Shown here: positions 1-8,170 of the stretch, one piece after another
How the letters are laid out: the number at the start of each line of letters is the position of its first letter
How positions within the stretch are numbered: the first letter of the stretch is position 1
Source: Candidatus Thiodiazotropha endoloripes
GTDB lineage: Bacteria > Pseudomonadota > Gammaproteobacteria > Chromatiales > Chromatiaceae
DNA: 64,000 nucleotides
Assembly: GCA_001709035.1 (NCBI GenBank)
Contig: LVKA01000016.1
Location: 124,001 to 188,000 of the forward strand
Reading direction: 5' to 3'
Notes under the pieces: model-generated
What the model was told of the DNA's origin: nothing
What the model saw: the letters and a program-made list of their open reading frames with translations, nothing else
Database searches by the model: none
Made by a program: the position numbers and the translations under genes

Positions 1-52
1 TGCATTACAACTGGAAACGCATTATCACCATAACGACCCTACCCCGCAAATT

Positions 53-1672
53 ATGACGACAGATCACCAACATGACGTACTGATCATCGGCAGTGGCGCC
101 GCTGGATTGAGCCTTGCCCTGCACCTGGATCAGAAGCTGAATATCGCAGTCATCTCAAAGAAAGAGCTGAAAGAGACCAACACTTATTACGCTCAGGGAG
201 GAATCTCCGTGGTACTCGATGAGGAGGACAGCATCGCCTCCCACGTCAAGGACACCCTGGATGCCGGCGCCGGCCTGTGTGATAAGGAGACCGTGCAGTT
301 GGTGGTGGAAAATGGCCCATCCAACATCGACTGGCTGCTCAAGGGTGGGGTTAATTTCACCCGGGACGACAGTGCCGCATCGAGTGGTGGCTACCACCTG
401 ACCCAGGAAGGCGGCCACTCCCACCGACGGGTCATTCACGCAGCAGACGCCACCGGTAGAGAGGTGGAAACCACCCTGCAGGGACAAGTCAGAGCCCGCT
501 CGAATATCGAAATCTTCGAGCACCATATCGCCATCGACCTGATCACCAGCGAAAAAGAGCAAACCAAGCACCAGAAACGCTGCTATGGCGCCTATATTCT
601 TGATCATGAAAGCAATCATGTGCAGACCTTCAGCGCCAGATTCGTCGTATTGGCTACCGGTGGCGCCAGTAAGGTCTATCTCTATACCAGCAACCCGGAT
701 GTCTCCACGGGGGATGGGATCGCGATGGCCTGGCGGGCCGGTTGCCGGGTTGCCAACATGGAGTTCATCCAGTTTCATCCAACCTGCCTCTACCACCCGG
801 AGGCGAAGAGTTTCCTGGTCTCCGAGGCGGTCAGAGGAGAAGGTGGTCAACTCAAGCTTCCCGATGGCAGCCGCTTCATGGATCGCTTCGATGAGCGGGG
901 GGAACTGGCGCCCAGAGATATCGTCGCCCGGGCGATCGACCATGAGATGAAACGCATTGGCGCCGACTGCCTCTATCTGGATATCAGCCACAAACCGGCC
1001 GAATTCATCCAGGAGCACTTCCCCACCATCTACCAGCGCTGTCTCGACTTCGGTATCGACATGTCGAAACAACCGATTCCGGTGGTGCCGGCAGCCCACT
1101 ACACCTGCGGTGGTGTAATGGCGGATCATAAAGCACGAACCGATATCGCCGGACTCTATGTGGTCGGTGAGAGTGCCTACACAGGTCTTCACGGCGCTAA
1201 TCGTATGGCCAGCAACTCACTGCTTGAGTGTCTGGTGTTTGCCAAGCTTGCCGCAGAGGATATTCAGGAACTGGATTCCACCACAGCTGAGCCTCCACAG
1301 ATTCCCCCCTGGGATGAAAGCCGTGTTACAGAGCCGGATGAAGAGGTGGTGGTATCCCATAACTGGGATGAGCTTCGCCACTTCATGTGGGACTATGTGG
1401 GTATCGTCAGGAGTAACAAACGCCTGGTGCGCGCCCGCCGCAGGGTAGACCTGTTACAGCGGGAAATTGTCGAGTACTACAGCAATTTCAGGGTCAGCAT
1501 GGATCTTCTGGAGCTGAGAAACCTGGTCGATGTGGCCGATATGATCATTCGATCGGCCCAATGCCGACGTGAGAGTCGAGGACTCCATTTCATCCTGGAT
1601 TTCCCCTACCGGGACGACCGGGTGCAGAACAAACCGACGATTTTGATTCCTGAGTCCTATTCACCTTACTGA
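53..1672 (+). CDS. nadB: L-aspartate oxidase NadB
   Basis: FAD-dependent oxidation of L-aspartate to iminoaspartate, the first step of de novo NAD synthesis in the cytoplasm. The 539-residue protein has the N-terminal dinucleotide-binding motif [11 protein letters not shown] (about residues 13-23), the substrate-region segment [21 protein letters not shown]-like (about 120-145), and a C-terminal helical domain typical of the succinate dehydrogenase/fumarate reductase flavoprotein family. Length matches NadB (about 530-540) and the FRD-like FAD site with [13 protein letters not shown] near 380 is intact. No strong Shine-Dalgarno precedes the ATG. It converges with the broken ygfX gene, a neighbour it keeps in many gammaproteobacteria. 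Identification is firm. Confidence 0.96.
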   Translation: MTTDHQHDVLIIGSGAAGLSLALHLDQKLNIAVISKKELKETNTYYAQGGISVVLDEEDSIASHVKDTLDAGAGLCDKETVQLVVENGPSNIDWLLKGGVNFTRDDSAASSGGYHLTQEGGHSHRRVIHAADATGREVETTLQGQVRARSNIEIFEHHIAIDLITSEKEQTKHQKRCYGAYILDHESNHVQTFSARFVVLATGGASKVYLYTSNPDVSTGDGIAMAWRAGCRVANMEFIQFHPTCLYHPEAKSFLVSEAVRGEGGQLKLPDGSRFMDRFDERGELAPRDIVARAIDHEMKRIGADCLYLDISHKPAEFIQEHFPTIYQRCLDFGIDMSKQPIPVVPAAHYTCGGVMADHKARTDIAGLYVVGESAYTGLHGANRMASNSLLECLVFAKLAAEDIQELDSTTAEPPQIPPWDESRVTEPDEEVVVSHNWDELRHFMWDYVGIVRSNKRLVRARRRVDLLQREIVEYYSNFRVSMDLLELRNLVDVADMIIRSAQCRRESRGLHFILDFPYRDDRVQNKPTILIPESYSPY

Positions 1673-1785
1673 AACATGACCCAGGTTTTGAATGTGCTCA
1701 TTTGAGCGATCACTCAACAATTGTAAACCGGCAAAACAGGCCATCTTCATTAGTGAAGGGAGCTGCTATTGTGTAGTGTATCAGT

Positions 1786-2236
1786 TCAGACAATCGGCTC
1801 CTCCCGGGTGAATGAACCATGCTTGAGAAGGATCCTTAAGTTCCGCATCTCTTCCGCTGGCAAAGCATCCTGAAACAGAACCATCACTGGATGGCGCCAG
1901 CGCTCCCGGAGACTAAAGCGCAATAAGATCAGCCAGGGCGTTACCAGGCTATCGGTACGTAGCCTTGCTGAATATTTCTCCCCGCCTGCCAGAACAATTT
2001 TCGACCAGCCGTTACTCTTGATTTCCGCTTTTGCTACGTGTTCAGGGCTAAATTTCCTGGAAACCGGCAGCCTAGTCAGTAAAAAAAAGTATCATCAAGA
2101 GGAGAGTTTTGAGTGCCACATCAATCGGCGCAGTGATTATCGCCAGAAATGTCATGGCAGACAGACTACGATGCCAAATCATCAATTGTCGTGATGGCCC
2201 TGGCTTGATGTGAATTGCTGCCAATCGATTGCTCAT
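1786..2236 (-). pseudogene. ygfX: YgfX (CptA-like) gene with a 1-base frameshift
   Basis: I translated this stretch by hand. From the ATG at 2236-2234, with AAGGAGG-type Shine-Dalgarno at about 2245-2251, the frame gives a start like MSNRLAAIHIKPGPSRQLMI and two hydrophobic segments, then meets TAG just after a run of eight T on the minus strand (2081-2088 on plus). Reading one base over, the frame stays open to TGA at 1786-1788 and gives LRTDSLVTPWLILLRF and DALPAEEMRNLRILL, the conserved C-terminal half of the YgfX/DUF1434 family. With seven T the gene would encode a normal 149-residue protein. YgfX is a small inner-membrane protein that normally sits near sdhE and nadB. The defect may be a true mutation, slippage-corrected, or a sequencing error. 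Confidence 0.85.
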
Positions 2237-2255
2237 GTCCACAGCCTCCTTGCTG

Positions 2256-3593
2256 TTACAGATGTTTCAAAACGACCTTTACCCTGAGTCCACCATACTG
2301 GGGGGAGCGGTCAAAATTGATCTCTCCCTGGTAAAGTTGTACCACCTCGTGGACGATTGCCAGACCTAAACCGTGCCCCTCGGTGGCTTCATCCAGTCGG
2401 CTGCCCCGCTGCAGCAGACTTTGTAAATCCGACACATCCAGTCCTACTCCATCATCCTCAACCACAATCGTCAGATTGTCAGCACAAACAATCTGACAAA
2501 CTACATTTCCCGCTGCCCATTTACAGGCATTATCCAATAGATTTCCCAGCAGTTCGAGTATATCTTCTCGATCTCCGAATGGCGGACACTCAGGCTTCGA
2601 TACTGCCTGAATATTCAGATTACGCCCCTGATAAATCTTTCGCAGTACATCCAGTAGGTCTGGTAAATCCACTTTTGCACTGAATTTCTGATTGATGCTC
2701 CGTTCGCCGCTGAGCCGTGCTCTTTTCAGTTCCCTATCGATCAGCAGGCGTATACGCTCCACCTGCTGGCTGGCCTGATTATCTTGTTCACCGTATCGAT
2801 GCCGCAACTGTCTGTCGAAGTATCCGGTTAACAGATTGAGCGGTCCTTTTAGCGCATGAGCCAGGTTTCCAAGTGCATTACGGGTTCTTTGGTTTCGCTG
2901 TGAGAGCAGTTGCAGTAAGTGGTTTACCTCTTTGACCAACGGCAGCATCTCGTTGGGCACATCTTCATTCAACGGCTTTTCGCACCCAGAGGAGAGGTTT
3001 CGTAGATCCTCACGTAAGGGTTCAAGACGACGGAAAGCCAGTCTTACCACCAGGCTCTGAATAATCAACAAAACCATCAACCCCACGATCGACAACAGGG
3101 CAAAATTCCATAGGAAGGTCTGACGTTGCCGGTTGATCGGTAAGAGATCCTCGGCAACCGCTATGGTCAGATTCTGGTTTTTTTTTCGATAGCCGGTCAA
3201 CCAGACAAGTAGCTGTTGCCCATCGGGTCCCTGGCGATAGAGTCGTTTGCTTTCACCTGGCTTCATACTGGGAAGACGAAGCTTATAATCCCACAATGAA
3301 CGGGAAGTCAACTCTGATCCGGAGTCACTGACAATGAGAAAGTAGTGACCCGAAAACGGTCGGTGGTAAATTTGATTGATGTAGGCCTCTTCAACGGCTA
3401 ATCGGGGTTCTGTTGCGACTGCCCCGAGTATCGATTCAGCATCATGCTCAAGCCTTGAGGTGATGAAATCCTCTGTGAGTTTTTCAAGCGAACCCGCACC
3501 GAATATCCACAACAACCCCATCAACAGAGCCAGACTGAGCGTCAGGCCAATCTGCAATCGCCGCTCGATGGATTTAGGATTCAAGACCGACAT
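2256..3593 (-). CDS. sensor histidine kinase (PhoQ/QseC-like) of the heme operon
   Basis: Inner-membrane sensor kinase, partner of the adjacent OmpR-type regulator. I use the ATG at 3593 (MSVLNPKSIERRLQ, 445 aa); it overlaps the regulator's stop by 20 bases, while a longer frame would run far into that gene. Two membrane helices (about residues 16-36 and 160-185) flank a periplasmic domain of about 125 residues. The cytoplasmic part has a HAMP-like linker, the phospho-acceptor box NLAHALKGPLNLL, an N box NLLDNACKWA, and G boxes VEDDGVGLD and GHGLGLAIVHE. The H-box wording resembles PhoQ. Position at the end of the cytochrome operon suggests it senses a redox, metal or oxygen-related cue, but the ligand is unknown. 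Confidence 0.85.
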   Translation of the reverse strand: MSVLNPKSIERRLQIGLTLSLALLMGLLWIFGAGSLEKLTEDFITSRLEHDAESILGAVATEPRLAVEEAYINQIYHRPFSGHYFLIVSDSGSELTSRSLWDYKLRLPSMKPGESKRLYRQGPDGQQLLVWLTGYRKKNQNLTIAVAEDLLPINRQRQTFLWNFALLSIVGLMVLLIIQSLVVRLAFRRLEPLREDLRNLSSGCEKPLNEDVPNEMLPLVKEVNHLLQLLSQRNQRTRNALGNLAHALKGPLNLLTGYFDRQLRHRYGEQDNQASQQVERIRLLIDRELKRARLSGERSINQKFSAKVDLPDLLDVLRKIYQGRNLNIQAVSKPECPPFGDREDILELLGNLLDNACKWAAGNVVCQIVCADNLTIVVEDDGVGLDVSDLQSLLQRGSRLDEATEGHGLGLAIVHEVVQLYQGEINFDRSPQYGGLRVKVVLKHL

Positions 3594-4242
3594 AGATGTA
3601 TCCCTGACCACGCCGGGTTTCGATTGCCTGCTTTCCGAGCTTTTCACGCAATCGGCTGATATACACCTCAATCAGATTGCTGTCGCGGTCGAAATCCTGC
3701 TCGTAGACATGCTCTGTAAGCCGGGTTTTGGATAGAATTCTCCCTTGATTGAGAATAAAAAATCTCATCAATCTAAACTCTGTACCGGTGAGATCCAGTC
3801 GTTGCTGATCAGGAAGAATCAGCTGCTGCTTCTCCTCATCCAGCTCAACACCACCAGCTTTAAGGCTGCGGCCTACCATTTCGTTAGATCGTCGCGCCAG
3901 GGCCTGCAGACGTACAACCAGTTCCTCAACATGGAACGGCTTACCTAGATAGTCATCCGCACCCGCTTTGAATCCAGCCACCCGTTCATGCCAGGCATCG
4001 CGGGCAGTAAGGATGATCACCGGAATATCATTCCCTCTTGAGCGCCAGTTTTTTAACACATCAAGGCCGGATCGTTTGGGTAATCCAAGATCCAAAACAA
4101 CCAGATCGTATTCCATCTCATCACCCAGGTACTCCGCCTCAACACCCTGAGTTGCCAGATCCACCGCAAACCCCTGCCGCTCGAGATCCTGTTTGAGCGA
4201 TGCTGAGAGTAAATTATCGTCCTCAACCAACAGCAATCGCAT
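3574..4242 (-). CDS. OmpR/PhoP-family response regulator
   Basis: DNA-binding response regulator, 222 aa. The receiver domain (about 1-115) has the acidic pair EDD (residues 7-9), the phospho-acceptor Asp in VLDLGLPKRSG (about residue 51), the Thr in ILTARD and the Lys in GKPFHVEE. The C-terminal winged helix (about 125-220) has the FRLMRFFILNQGRILSK and DSNLIEVYISRLREKLG segments typical of OmpR proteins. It starts 3 bases after the PepSY gene stop and overlaps the kinase start, so the pair is translationally coupled to the cytochrome genes. It probably controls its own operon; the palindrome at 6214-6231 is a candidate site (inference). Confidence 0.92.
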   Translation of the reverse strand: MRLLLVEDDNLLSASLKQDLERQGFAVDLATQGVEAEYLGDEMEYDLVVLDLGLPKRSGLDVLKNWRSRGNDIPVIILTARDAWHERVAGFKAGADDYLGKPFHVEELVVRLQALARRSNEMVGRSLKAGGVELDEEKQQLILPDQQRLDLTGTEFRLMRFFILNQGRILSKTRLTEHVYEQDFDRDSNLIEVYISRLREKLGKQAIETRRGQGYIYVGLES

Positions 4243-4245
4243 CCC

Positions 4246-4557
4246 TCAATCCTCCAGCTCAAGTTCCAGAAGCTCTCCGTTTACCGCATCGAGTTTGTAT
4301 TCCCATACCATACCCTGCTCATCGAGTATCTCAATTTCATAAAGAAATGTCTGGCCATGCCGTTCCAATTCCACTTCGATCACCCGGCCTGGCCTTTCTG
4401 CCTGAATCTTCCTCAACAAATCTGTCAATGGCACGATCTTTCCACTTTGCGTAAGGCGCCGTGCCTCCTGATAGCCCACATCTCCATCGGCATATAGCAG
4501 AGAGGCAGTGAACAAAACCACCAATAAAAGCACCATATTTGCCCTATAAAACATCAT
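4246..4557 (-). CDS. small exported PepSY-domain protein
   Basis: A 103-residue protein with an N-terminal signal sequence (about residues 1-22, hydrophobic core VLLLVVLFTASLL, cleavage near LLYA-D) followed by one PepSY domain (about 30-100; YEIEILDEQGMVWEYKLDAVNGELLELE). PepSY proteins are periplasmic or membrane inhibitors/modulators and often sit beside PhoQ-like kinases and cytochrome b genes. The start codon directly abuts the stop of the diheme cytochrome gene and its stop lies 3 bases before the response regulator start. It may modulate the kinase's periplasmic domain; this is inferred from position only. Confidence 0.85.
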   Translation of the reverse strand: MMFYRANMVLLLVVLFTASLLYADGDVGYQEARRLTQSGKIVPLTDLLRKIQAERPGRVIEVELERHGQTFLYEIEILDEQGMVWEYKLDAVNGELLELELED

Positions 4558-5136
4558 TCAGTCATCCCAACGACCATAACCTGGTATTTTAATATCATCG
4601 TCATCGAATGACCCCTGAAGTGCCCGAACATGGCAGCTGTCACAATTACTGAACTGAATTTTTTCTCCATTGCGATGCAGTATCCTGGGAGAGATCTCGT
4701 CATGTTCATGCTTGAAGAAATCAGTTTCCGTGATGCGCATTGGCGGCTGCTTTGTGCGAATTGACCAAAGAACTTTTTGGGAGATTTCTCCCCTGACATT
4801 CTCTGCAGCATTTTGTGTGAGGTAATTCAAAATGTATTCTGCTTCATAGTCCGATAATTCCGCATTTTCGCCAAAATGGTCATCGAGTCCTGCCATAACC
4901 AAACGCCAGGAAGCGCCAGGCAGAAAGCCAGGCTGATAGGGGAAATGACAACTCCCGCACTCCTCCTGATATTGTTGGGTTCCCTTTTTATCGGCCAGCA
5001 TAGTATCTGAACGGAACCAACGAGTTAGAAATCCAGGCTCCTTTTCATATACAGCTTCATCCCGATCGGCAAACACCACACCAATACCGAATATGAGCGA
5101 TAAAATCAAAATCAATAGTAAGCAGATCTTTTTCAT
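4558..5136 (-). CDS. diheme cytochrome c (DHC family)
   Basis: Periplasmic electron carrier of 192 aa. A signal peptide (about 1-23, LLLILILSLIFGIGVVFA) precedes a domain with two heme-binding motifs, CGSCH (about residue 60) and CDSCH (about 165). Layout and length fit the dihaem cytochrome c family (PF09626-type), the partner that passes electrons to sphaeroides heme protein. In the transcript it follows the SHP gene by 13 bases and precedes the PepSY gene with no gap. Family assignment rests on motif spacing and the diagnostic neighbours; the exact acceptor is inferred. Confidence 0.88.
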   Translation of the reverse strand: MKKICLLLILILSLIFGIGVVFADRDEAVYEKEPGFLTRWFRSDTMLADKKGTQQYQEECGSCHFPYQPGFLPGASWRLVMAGLDDHFGENAELSDYEAEYILNYLTQNAAENVRGEISQKVLWSIRTKQPPMRITETDFFKHEHDEISPRILHRNGEKIQFSNCDSCHVRALQGSFDDDDIKIPGYGRWDD

Positions 5137-5149
5137 TGCCAGGCTCCAT

Positions 5150-5548
5150 TCATAGCTGCTGCAGAAAACTCAATAGGTCACTCTTTTCCTGGGCGGTACA
5201 TCGCCTGCCCCAGGTCCATTTGCAGTTCCGCTTGAACCACTTTTCAATCTTTTTACCATCAGTCAGACGCTGTGGATTGACAGACCGGGCCATTGGCTGA
5301 ATGGATTTACCTGTCTTAACATGTTTTCCAGGCTCGCTTAAATCATCCCCATGACAATCACTACACGAGCGGGCTTTACCACTTTTTGCATGCCTGACCT
5401 GTTGTTGCCAGATAGCCTGACCATTTTCCGGATCGAATGAATCGACACCCTTCTCCTGATAGCTGGCAAATCGCTCGTCCAGTGCCCCAGCATGAACTGC
5501 TACTGGAAGGCAAGTCAGCAGTAGCACAGCTTTAAGGTTGAATTTCAT
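5150..5548 (-). CDS. sphaeroides heme protein-like monoheme cytochrome c (DUF1924)
   Basis: Periplasmic c-type cytochrome of 132 aa with a signal peptide (about 1-20, ending VAVHA) and a single heme site CSDCH (about residue 62). The segment KWFKRNC followed by RRCTAQEK matches the part of SHP that is known to supply an asparagine axial ligand displaced by oxygen or other small ligands, and a disulfide near the heme. SHP genes are known beside a diheme cytochrome and a cytochrome b, exactly as here. It starts 4 bases after the cytochrome b gene. Proposed role: terminal ligand-binding member of a small respiratory or detoxifying chain; substrate unknown. Confidence 0.87.
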   Translation of the reverse strand: MKFNLKAVLLLTCLPVAVHAGALDERFASYQEKGVDSFDPENGQAIWQQQVRHAKSGKARSCSDCHGDDLSEPGKHVKTGKSIQPMARSVNPQRLTDGKKIEKWFKRNCKWTWGRRCTAQEKSDLLSFLQQL

Positions 5549-5552
5549 TAGC

Positions 5553-6116
5553 TTACCCTCGCTTTGTGCCTGTTATCATCGATCGCACAAGATTTTCCTG
5601 ATGTAGCAGGGATCCGACCAATACCCCTGTCAAATGGACCGCAATCAACAACAGTGTCGTATTGGCAAACACCTCATGTATCTCCTCGTACAATTCACCG
5701 CCATAGGGCCTGTTGGAAAACAGAGGTTCAGCCAAGGGTCCTAGTCCCTCTGCACCATAAGCCAGCATGCCCGTCAGTACCGTTAACAGCAGACCGAACA
5801 TCAACATCACAATCATTGCGCCGCCGGCAGGATTGTGACCGATAAAGCGTTTTGCCTTGAAACTGAGCAGATCCTTCAGGTATGCCATCACCTTGCCGGG
5901 AGATTTCACGAAATCGCTGAATCTGGCATAGCGTGTTCCAATAACCCCCCAGACAATACGGATCAACAGCAGTACAGCCACCGTGTAACCGGCATACACA
6001 TGCAGATCCATCCACTCATCCTCCGTCATCCAGCAGATGGCAAAAGCTCCCACCAGTGACCAATGGAAAAGTCGTACAAAGGGATCCCAAACCTTTATCA
6101 TTCGCTTTTTACTCAT
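5553..6116 (-). CDS. cytochrome b561-type membrane electron donor
   Basis: Four-helix inner-membrane cytochrome b, about 187 aa. Histidines for b-heme ligation lie in VRLFHWSLV (helix 1), DLHVYAGYT (helix 2) and the pair HEVFANTTLLLIAVHLTG (helix 4), the pattern of bacterial cytochrome b561/hydrogenase cytochrome b subunits. An in-frame GTG lies two codons upstream, but the ATG at 6116 has AGAGAGA about 9 bases before it. It is the first gene of the heme operon and would feed quinol electrons to the diheme cytochrome and SHP. The nearby hydrogenase operon ends only 290 bases away, but it already has its own Isp1 cytochrome b, so assignment to SHP is favoured. Confidence 0.87.
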   Translation of the reverse strand: MSKKRMIKVWDPFVRLFHWSLVGAFAICWMTEDEWMDLHVYAGYTVAVLLLIRIVWGVIGTRYARFSDFVKSPGKVMAYLKDLLSFKAKRFIGHNPAGGAMIVMLMFGLLLTVLTGMLAYGAEGLGPLAEPLFSNRPYGGELYEEIHEVFANTTLLLIAVHLTGVLVGSLLHQENLVRSMITGTKRG

Positions 6117-6213
6117 CCTCACAGTCTCTCTATAACCTGAATGTGGCTAAGCATGGCTGAAGAAAATGAAATCAAGCTGAAAATGGCGAAATAATTTTTC
6201 AGACCGGACAAAG

Positions 6214-6231
6214 CTGGTCCAAATGGACCAG
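6214..6231. promoter_or_regulatory. perfect palindrome upstream of the heme operon
   Basis: CTGGTCC and GGACCAG flank a 4-base AAAT centre, about 100 bases upstream of the cytochrome b start. A partial extra half-site (CCGGAC) lies just beside it. Position and symmetry fit a dimeric regulator operator, possibly for the operon's own OmpR-type regulator, though such regulators usually prefer direct repeats. Confidence 0.45.
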
Positions 6232-6303
6232 AAACTGCTGATAGGTATTGAATGTAGAAGGGAGGCTAAATTTACTACGCCAAGCCAGGATTGGACTTAA
6301 ATT

Positions 6304-6322
6304 AGGGCCTGTTAACACTAAT
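6304..6322 (+). repeat. GTTAAC-centred dispersed repeat, copy 1
   Basis: AGGGCCTGTTAACACTAAT, identical over 19 bases to a copy at 53558-53576 and over 14 bases to one at 59111-59124. Here its left part also pairs with AGGCCCTAA at 6328-6336 to form a 9-bp stem from 6302 to 6336, downstream of the hydrogenase large subunit gene. Confidence 0.7.
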
Positions 6323-6368
6323 CCAATAGGCCCTAAATGTCAGGGTTTAAAATCTGGGTAAGTTGATG

Positions 6369-6387
6369 GGTGGGGCATTGCCCCACC
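6369..6387 (-). terminator. hairpin after the hydrogenase operon
   Basis: GGTGGGGC and GCCCCACC form an 8-bp GC-rich stem with a 3-base loop, beginning 17 bases past the large subunit stop. No long U run follows in the minus direction, so it may act with Rho or as an mRNA-stabilising end together with the second stem at 6302-6336. Confidence 0.6.
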
Positions 6388-6403
6388 ACTTGTTGAGATT
6401 GAA

Positions 6404-8125
6404 TCAGGTAACCTTCAGTTGCAGCATCTCCTCGCCCTCTTCATCAGAGAGGTGGACGGCGCAGGCGATGCAGGGGTCGAAGCTGTGGATGGTTCTGAGA
6501 ATCTCCACCGGTTGCTTGGCATCGGCCAACTGGTGATTGTCCTGCAGAGCGGCCTCGTAGGCACCGGGTTGACCGCTGGGATCCCGGGGCCCCGCATTCC
6601 AGGTACTGGGTACCACCGCCTGATAGTTGGCAATCTTGCCATCCTCGATCACGATCCAGTGACCCAAAGCGCCCCTTGGGGCCTCCATGAAACCCACACC
6701 TCGGCATTCACTTGGCCAGGTGGAAGGATCCCACAGCGCTTCATTAAAGGTCTTGGTATCGCCTGCCTTGATGTTGGCCACCAGCTGGTCATACCAGCCC
6801 TGCATGGCATCGGCGAGAATCTTGGTCTCCAGGGTTCTGGCCGCGGTACGTCCAAGTGTGGAGAAGAGTGCCCTGGTGGGCAGATCCAGTTTGCTCAAGG
6901 TCATACCGACCAGCTCTTTGGTCTGCTCATGACCATTGGCATACAGCATCAGCACCCGGGCCAGCGGTCCAACTTCGACCGCTTTGCCCTTCCATCTGGG
7001 TGCCTTCAACCAGGAGTAGGACTCTTCGACATTAAGGTGTTTGTAAGGCAGCTCCGGACCTGTGTAGTTGAGGTTTGTCTCACCATCATAGGGGTGCAAA
7101 CCCTGATCCTTACCACCAGAGTAGTCATACCAGGAGTGGGAAATGTGCTCCTGAATCTCATCGGCACTGTTCAGATCGAGTGGATGAATAGTGGAGAGAT
7201 CCCGATCCAGAATTACTCCGCTGGGGAAGAAGAAGCTGTCCGGATCATCCATCGAGGTTCCCGGCAGATCTCCACAGCAAAGGAAGTTGCCCAGACCTTC
7301 GCCACGCTCACCCCAGTCCTTGTAGAAACTGGCCACCGCGAGAGTATCGGGCACATAGACCTGATCGGTGAATTCACGCATCTTGGTGATCACATCCTGC
7401 ACCTGAGAGAGCTTCTTGGTATTGATCGCAGAATCGGAGTTGAGATCGATCGCAGAAGCAACCCCACCCACCAGAAAATTGGGATGTGGATTTTTGCCCC
7501 CAAAGATGGCATGTAACTTCACCACATCCCTTTGCCAACTCAGCGCCTCAAGATAGTGAGCCACCGCCATAAGGTTCGCCTCGGGGGGAAGCTTATAAAC
7601 CGAATGTCCCCAATAGGCTTTGGCGAAAATACCCAACTGCCCGGCTTCAACAAAGCCTTTGAGTTTCTTTTTCACATCGGAGAAGTAACCGGGAGAGGCT
7701 TTTGGCCAGTTACTCAAAGATTGCGCAAGTTCAGCCGTCTTGCCCGGATCAGCCGACAGGGCGGAAACCACGTCCACCCAATCCAAGGCATGCAGATGAT
7801 AAAAGTGCATCACATGGTCATGAATATACTGAGCGCCGATCATTAGATTGCGGATCAGCTGGGCATTCTGCGGAATCTGATAATTCAAGGCATCCTCAAC
7901 CGATCGGACCGAGGCGATACCATGCACCAGGGTGCAGACACCGCATATCCGCTGTGCAAAGGCCCAGGCATCACGGGGATCCCGTCCCTTGAGGATGATC
8001 TCTATGCCGCGAACCATGGTGCCTGATGAATAAGCACTGCTGATCTGATCGCCTTCCATCTGTGCTTCAATCCGCAGATGGCCTTCGATTCTGGTGATGG
8101 GATCAACGACGATTCTGTCACTCAT
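6404..8125 (-). CDS. hynL: NiFe hydrogenase large subunit (Isp-associated, group 1)
   Basis: Catalytic subunit of a membrane-linked uptake-type hydrogenase, 573 aa. Both nickel-binding pairs are intact: RICGVC (Cys61 and Cys64) and DPCIACAVH (Cys552 and Cys555). The last His of the second motif (558) is followed by 15 residues that the maturation protease would remove after nickel insertion. The N-terminal VDPITRIEGHLRIE is the family signature. The gene is last in a six-gene operon, 45 bases after Isp2. Subunit order small-Isp1-Isp2-large is that of the HynSL/Isp hydrogenases of purple sulfur bacteria. Direction of catalysis in the cell cannot be told from sequence. Confidence 0.96.
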   Translation of the reverse strand: MSDRIVVDPITRIEGHLRIEAQMEGDQISSAYSSGTMVRGIEIILKGRDPRDAWAFAQRICGVCTLVHGIASVRSVEDALNYQIPQNAQLIRNLMIGAQYIHDHVMHFYHLHALDWVDVVSALSADPGKTAELAQSLSNWPKASPGYFSDVKKKLKGFVEAGQLGIFAKAYWGHSVYKLPPEANLMAVAHYLEALSWQRDVVKLHAIFGGKNPHPNFLVGGVASAIDLNSDSAINTKKLSQVQDVITKMREFTDQVYVPDTLAVASFYKDWGERGEGLGNFLCCGDLPGTSMDDPDSFFFPSGVILDRDLSTIHPLDLNSADEIQEHISHSWYDYSGGKDQGLHPYDGETNLNYTGPELPYKHLNVEESYSWLKAPRWKGKAVEVGPLARVLMLYANGHEQTKELVGMTLSKLDLPTRALFSTLGRTAARTLETKILADAMQGWYDQLVANIKAGDTKTFNEALWDPSTWPSECRGVGFMEAPRGALGHWIVIEDGKIANYQAVVPSTWNAGPRDPSGQPGAYEAALQDNHQLADAKQPVEILRTIHSFDPCIACAVHLSDEEGEEMLQLKVT

Positions 8126-8170
8126 TTTGTCTCGTCTCCTATCATTAGGAATGGCGCTAAGGTTTCAGAG

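Noticed and set aside
155-1192. 345-residue open frame on the minus strand inside nadB
   Set aside because: It lies opposite a complete, motif-rich nadB and has no family features of its own; it is a codon-bias shadow.
5553-6116. cytochrome b as the hydrogenase membrane subunit HupC
   Set aside because: The hydrogenase already has Isp1; this gene is separated by terminator-like stems and is 4 bases from the SHP gene, so it belongs to the heme operon.
6419-7516. 365-residue plus-strand frame inside the hydrogenase large subunit gene
   Set aside because: The opposite strand encodes both nickel-site motifs; the plus frame has no recognisable domain or ribosome site.
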